From Candidatus Magasanikbacteria bacterium GW2011_GWC2_37_14 (GTDB lineage Bacteria; Patescibacteriota; Patescibacteriia; Magasanikbacterales; UBA922): DNA of 43,515 nucleotides. Each line of letters starts with the position of its first letter. The stretch's first letter is position 1. Below the pieces are notes generated by a model that was given only the letters and a program-made list of their open reading frames with translations, ran no database searches and had not been told where the DNA came from. Made by a program: the position numbers and the translations under genes. This document shows positions 40,315 through 43,515 of this stretch, piece by piece. The stretch lies in assembly GCA_000990355.1 (NCBI GenBank), contig LBSX01000001.1, positions 67,392 to 110,906 on the forward strand. The letters are read 5' to 3'.

Positions 40315-43300
40315 TTAGATTACAATACTCAACAACTTTCCTTTTATATAAATTATTTTCTTTGGTTCTTTATCTTCTAACCATTTTTTAATTTTTTCCA
40401 ATTCTAATGCTTGTTTTATAACTTCCTCTTCTAAAATGTCTGCTGGTAATTCTAAAGTATCACGTAATTTCCCGTTAATTTGTATTGCCAAAGTAAAAGT
40501 ATCTGACTTAGCAAGTTCTGGATCATATTTTGGCCACTCGGATTTTGAGATTGATTCTTTATTCCCTAATTTGTTCCATATTTCTTCACAAAGATGCGGG
40601 GCAAACGGGGATAATAATTGCAGACATAAGCCATAAGACTTAAGACTTAAGACTTCCAACTTGGACATTTCATTTACCAAAATCATCAATTGCGAAATAG
40701 CTGTATTAAAACGCATTGCTTCAATATCCTCAGTAACTTTTTTGATTGTTTGATGTAAAAGTGTAGTTAATTTGTCATTGCGAGGAAGCCGATTCGCATC
40801 GGCTGACGTGGCAATCCCCTGGGATTGCTTCGCTCCGCTCGCAATGACACGTTCCTGCAACGTCCAAACCTTTTCCAAAAATCTTCGTACACCCACAACT
40901 CCATTTGTATCCCACGCCACAGCCTGGTCAAATGGCCCCATAAACATAATATAGGTACGAAAAGCATCTGTACCAAATTTTTCTACCATTTCATCTGGGT
41001 TAATTACATTGCCCCGACTCTTGCTCATTTTTTCACCATCAGCCGCCAAAATCATGCCATGAGAAGTGCGTTTTTTATATGGTTCGCTCGTTGGTACAAC
41101 TCCAATATCATATAAAAATTGATTCCAAAATCTGGAATATAATAAATGCAAAACTGTATGTTCCATTCCCCCATTGTACCAATTCACAGGATTCCAATAA
41201 TCCATTTTTTTTCTATCCCAAACATATTCACCATTTTTTTCTTTCATCATGGTGTAAGCTAAGAAATACCAAGAACTACCAGCCCAATTTGGCATAGTAT
41301 CGGTTTCCCGTCTTGCGGGCGAACCGCAAGCCGGGCAGGCTACGTTTATCCAATCGGTTATATGCGCCAAAGGAGATTCGCCGGTGTCGGTTGGTTCATA
41401 TTTTTCTACTTTTGGAAGTTCTAAAGGTAGTTCTGATTCGGGAAGTGAAATCCAGCCATTGTTTTCTAGTTGTTTCAAAACTTCAGGCTCTTCTTTGGCA
41501 CGGAAATGTGTTTCAATTGGGTTGGCAATAATCAGTTTACCATTAAACAAATCAGCCATTTCTCTATCTTGCCCTTTATTAATTACTCCGTAGCTTGAAT
41601 CAGCTAAAATAATAAATTCATCACTTAATTTTTTTAATTTTTTAAAATCAAATTTCCAATCACAACTTTTTTCCACATCAGGCCTTGGACGATCAACAAA
41701 CTCTGGACGTATAAAACAATCTACAAATACTACTTTGGCAACTTTTTTATTTATTTTTTCTAGTAATTTCATAACCACAGCCCCACCCATACTATGTCCA
41801 ACCAAAACAATATTCTCGTCAATTTTAACTTTGTCTAAAAGAAAATCAACTTGTTCATTAACATTTGGAGTTTTGTAATTTGGTAAATCCAAAGCATCAA
41901 CTGTATGGCCTTGTTTTTCTAATTCATTCTTGGCCCACATTAACCAAGCAAAATTAGTTGGATCATAATATCCATGTACAAGTACGTAATGATATTTTTT
42001 ATTTTTACAATTCTCACAATAAACCAATGGAATTGGTTCGCCCCAATAACGCTGGCGAGAAAACACCCAATCGCGAAGTTTATAATTGACTGCTCGCTTA
42101 CCTAAGTTATTATTTACAATATATTCTATAACATCTTGTCTCACTTCATTCCACTTTCGTCCTTTAAAATCAATTGGTTCTTCTAAAACTCCGTCTGGTT
42201 CACGATAAAATATTTCTGTACCACGCACTTTTTCTGCTAATTCTTTATTCTTTGGAAACAAAACCGGATGCAAAGGTAAATTATACATTTTAGCAAACTT
42301 ATAATCACGTTCATCATGAACTGAACAACCAACAATGCCAGTGCCGTAATCCATAAGGGCAAAACTTGCGACCCAAATTGGTAAATCGCGACCAATACCT
42401 AAATAATTTTCTGAATAACGGCCAGTAAAAATGCCTTCCATATCACTATCTATATCAAACTTATCACCAGCTTTTTTCTTTTTAATTTTTTCCACAAATT
42501 CCATTACCTTTTTTTCATGTTCAGTACCTCTCACCATTTCATAAACATAAGGATGTTCTGGAGCAATAATCACAAAAGTCTGAGCCAAAAAAGTTTGTGG
42601 AATTGAATCATAAACTTCAAACTCCAAATTCATGTCTTTAACTCTGTGTTTAAAATTAATACCTTCGGAACGTCCAATCCAATTCTGTTGTTGAATCTTG
42701 GCTTGGGGAATGTAATCTACATTTTCTAAACCTTGCAATAATTTATCCGCGTATTTTGTAATGGCAAGCATCCATTGTTCTTTATTTCTTTTTTCTGCGA
42801 CTGTACCACAACGTTCACACTTACCATCTACCACTTCTTCATTGGCCAAACCAATTTTACATGAGGGGCACCAATTTATGGGCATGGCTTTTTTGTAAGC
42901 AAGCCCGTGTTTAAATAATTGCAAAAATATCCACTGGGTCCATTTGTAATATTTTGGATCAGTCGTATCCACTACTCTATCCCAAGCAAAACTATAACCA
43001 AGCATTTTTAATTGACGAGTAAAATTAGAAATATTCTCGGCTGTAACTTCGGCTGGTTGACGCCCAGTTTTAATAGCAAAATTTTCTGTAGGTAGTCCAA
43101 AGGCATCAAAACCAATGGGAAACAAAACATTTTTTCCTTCCATTCTTTTTTTACGACAAATGACATCCATGGCAGTAAAAGGACGTGGATGGCCAACATG
43201 AAGGCCGGCCCCAGAGGGATAAGGAAATTCTATTAAACCATAAAACTTTTCCCTGCCCTGAGTTTTTACTGAAGGGTCTTCTGTAACTTCAAAAAGTTTA

Positions 43301-43359
43301 TTGTCTTCCCAATATTTTTGCCATTTTGGCTCAATTTCATTTGGAGCGTATTTATTCAT
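40315..43359 (-). CDS. leuS: Leucyl-tRNA synthetase with inserted alpha/beta-hydrolase domain
   Basis: A 1014-aa class I synthetase charging tRNA-Leu; usual length is about 800-870. HIGH-type HVGH at 54-57 (YPSGAGLHVGH), zinc CPSC and CERCG (164-184), editing domain about 228-430 with APEHP and HDERD, and KMSKS at 777-781; anticodon and C-terminal domains follow. Right after zinc cysteines C448 and C451 a complete serine hydrolase of the RBBP9/YdeN type is inserted (about 456-635): LVHGYYDPTNFAW, GHSMGG (nucleophile S523) and ETHF (H618). LeuRS resumes at LPESELPLELPKVEKYEPTDTGESPLAHI and C675-C678. Residues 838-863 (ASGAKQSQGIATSADANRLP) come from a dispersed repeat. In the editing site the TTRPDT motif reads DSIPQT. 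Confidence 0.95.
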   Translation of the reverse strand: MNKYAPNEIEPKWQKYWEDNKLFEVTEDPSVKTQGREKFYGLIEFPYPSGAGLHVGHPRPFTAMDVICRKKRMEGKNVLFPIGFDAFGLPTENFAIKTGRQPAEVTAENISNFTRQLKMLGYSFAWDRVVDTTDPKYYKWTQWIFLQLFKHGLAYKKAMPINWCPSCKIGLANEEVVDGKCERCGTVAEKRNKEQWMLAITKYADKLLQGLENVDYIPQAKIQQQNWIGRSEGINFKHRVKDMNLEFEVYDSIPQTFLAQTFVIIAPEHPYVYEMVRGTEHEKKVMEFVEKIKKKKAGDKFDIDSDMEGIFTGRYSENYLGIGRDLPIWVASFALMDYGTGIVGCSVHDERDYKFAKMYNLPLHPVLFPKNKELAEKVRGTEIFYREPDGVLEEPIDFKGRKWNEVRQDVIEYIVNNNLGKRAVNYKLRDWVFSRQRYWGEPIPLVYCENCKNKKYHYVLVHGYYDPTNFAWLMWAKNELEKQGHTVDALDLPNYKTPNVNEQVDFLLDKVKIDENIVLVGHSMGGAVVMKLLEKINKKVAKVVFVDCFIRPEFVDRPRPDVEKSCDWKFDFKKLKKLSDEFIILADSSYGVINKGQDREMADLFNGKLIIANPIETHFRAKEEPEVLKQLENNGWISLPESELPLELPKVEKYEPTDTGESPLAHITDWINVACPACGSPARRETDTMPNWAGSSWYFLAYTMMKEKNGEYVWDRKKMDYWNPVNWYNGGMEHTVLHLLYSRFWNQFLYDIGVVPTSEPYKKRTSHGMILAADGEKMSKSRGNVINPDEMVEKFGTDAFRTYIMFMGPFDQAVAWDTNGVVGVRRFLEKVWTLQERVIASGAKQSQGIATSADANRLPRNDKLTTLLHQTIKKVTEDIEAMRFNTAISQLMILVNEMSKLEVLSLKSYGLCLQLLSPFAPHLCEEIWNKLGNKESISKSEWPKYDPELAKSDTFTLAIQINGKLRDTLELPADILEEEVIKQALELEKIKKWLEDKEPKKIIYIKGKLLSIVI
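40622..40660. repeat. AAGACTTAAGACTT short tandem repeat inside leuS
   Basis: ATAAGCCATAAGACTTAAGACTTAAGACTT: units of about 10 bp, encoding LEVLSLKSYGLCL before SPFAPHLCEE. Related to the tandem repeat at 13205-13272. Confidence 0.6.
40771..40850. repeat. TGTCATTGCGAG-type repeat inside leuS
   Basis: TGTCATTGCGAGG at one end and GCTCGCAATGACA at the other are inverted; inside lie GCCGATTCGCATCGGC and GCAATCCCCTGGGATTGC palindromes. It encodes ASGAKQSQGIATSADANRLPRND in frame. Same family as 2175-2213. Confidence 0.9.
41455..41994 (-). other. Region of leuS encoding the inserted RBBP9/YdeN-like hydrolase
   Basis: Codons about 456-635 of leuS. HG near the first strand, nucleophile elbow GHSMGG, VVFVDCFIRPEF, a possible acid residue in ILADSSYG, and the His in ETHF followed by EEPEVLKQLENN, the standard order of RBBP9/YdeN serine hydrolases. 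Confidence 0.85.
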
Positions 43360-43383
43360 AAAATAATATTTAGTCTTTAAACT

Positions 43384-43412
43384 ATTCTAGCTAAAAATCA
43401 CTAAAAACACAA
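43384..43412 (-). promoter_or_regulatory. leuS promoter
   Basis: Minus strand TTGTGT (43407-43412), 17-bp spacer, TAGAAT (43384-43389), 24 bases before the leuS ATG at 43359. No T-box leader is visible. Confidence 0.65.
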
Positions 43413-43429
43413 GCCCTAGTCTTGTACAA

Positions 43430-43480
43430 TACAACATGAGCCCCAAATGGAAACCCATTCCAATACAAAATGAGCCCCTA
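43430..43480. repeat. Imperfect direct repeat CAATACAACATGAGCCCC
   Basis: CAATACAACATGAGCCCC and CAATACAAAATGAGCCCC occur 38 bp apart upstream of leuS, with one mismatch. The rest of the window to 43515 shows no gene. Confidence 0.6.
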
Positions 43481-43515
43481 AAGGCCCATTGAGTAGAGGT
43501 GTGGAATAGTTCATA

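Noticed and set aside
41309-41342. GC-rich palindrome-like DNA in leuS around the CPACGSPARRETD region
   Set aside because: The encoded peptide is the native zinc motif present in ordinary LeuRS, so it is not an inserted repeat.

Overview
The window looks like a chromosomal piece of a Candidatus Patescibacteria (CPR) genome, probably from the Parcubacteria side. Reasons: an AT-rich background, compact mostly co-oriented gene runs, typical CPR gene types (short HrcA, a Sm_multidrug_ex family protein, a lone Phage_holin_4_2 protein, a split ComEC), and many short palindromic repeats both between and inside genes. UGA ends recJ and rarA, so the standard bacterial code fits and the UGA=Gly code of Gracilibacteria/Absconditabacteria does not. 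The placement is inference; no rRNA is present.

Layout. 1-5800: a partial DMT-type permease (minus), then a plus-strand run with a Nudix hydrolase, glyA, a 31-aa membrane peptide, a small membrane protein, recJ, an RNase HI, a Sm_multidrug_ex protein and a small nucleotide-fold protein. 5800-12600 (minus): a Tat-exported glycosidase-like protein, a membrane protein, then the heat-shock operon hrcA - nudix::grpE - dnaK - dnaJ behind a well-formed promoter with a CIRCE operator. 12600-17400 (minus): an SPFH protein, YidC, and a MacB-like ABC exporter (ATPase and two permeases). 17370-17950 (plus): a promoter, tRNA-Pro(CGG), a tRNA-Gly-like gene with an abnormal anticodon arm, tRNA-Gly(GCC), and about 250 nt of structured RNA of unknown identity. 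17900-23300 (minus): a membrane-anchored methyltransferase, cca, a plus-strand free-standing structured RNA gene, a MacA/HlyD-like adaptor with an AbrB-type regulator, and gpsA. 23390-25750 (plus): lepA and tsaE. 25800-39700 (minus): queH, an MFS transporter, an ArsP-like permease, rarA, a phospholipase D-like protein, a UMP kinase-like protein, small membrane proteins, a ComEC split into separate channel and metallo-hydrolase genes with a methyltransferase between them, and a NitT/TauT-type ABC importer whose ATPase carries a C-terminal substrate-binding domain. 39775-40242 (minus): a second GC-rich structured RNA gene with its own promoter and terminator. 40315-43359 (minus): leuS.

Most unusual points. 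(1) Leucyl-tRNA synthetase is 1014 aa because a complete RBBP9/YdeN-like serine hydrolase domain sits in its zinc-binding region. (2) GrpE is fused to the C-terminus of a Nudix hydrolase inside the hrcA-dnaK-dnaJ operon, with no alternative start between the two parts. (3) Palindromic repeat elements of several families lie in frame inside at least nine genes (cca, lepA, tsaE, queH, rarA, grpE, comEC, the comEC-like hydrolase and leuS) and provide the C-terminus of the MFS protein. (4) Three structured RNA regions, two of them with clear promoters and terminators, match none of the common RNA classes I can recognise by eye. (5) The middle tRNA of the cluster has an anticodon arm that folds into an extended helix.

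Functionally the region mixes translation and tRNA maturation (leuS, cca, lepA, tsaE, queH, tRNAs), protein folding (hrcA, grpE, dnaK, dnaJ, yidC), DNA repair and uptake (recJ, rnhA, rarA, comEC) and transport. All assignments come from motif reading and family knowledge; no database search was run.
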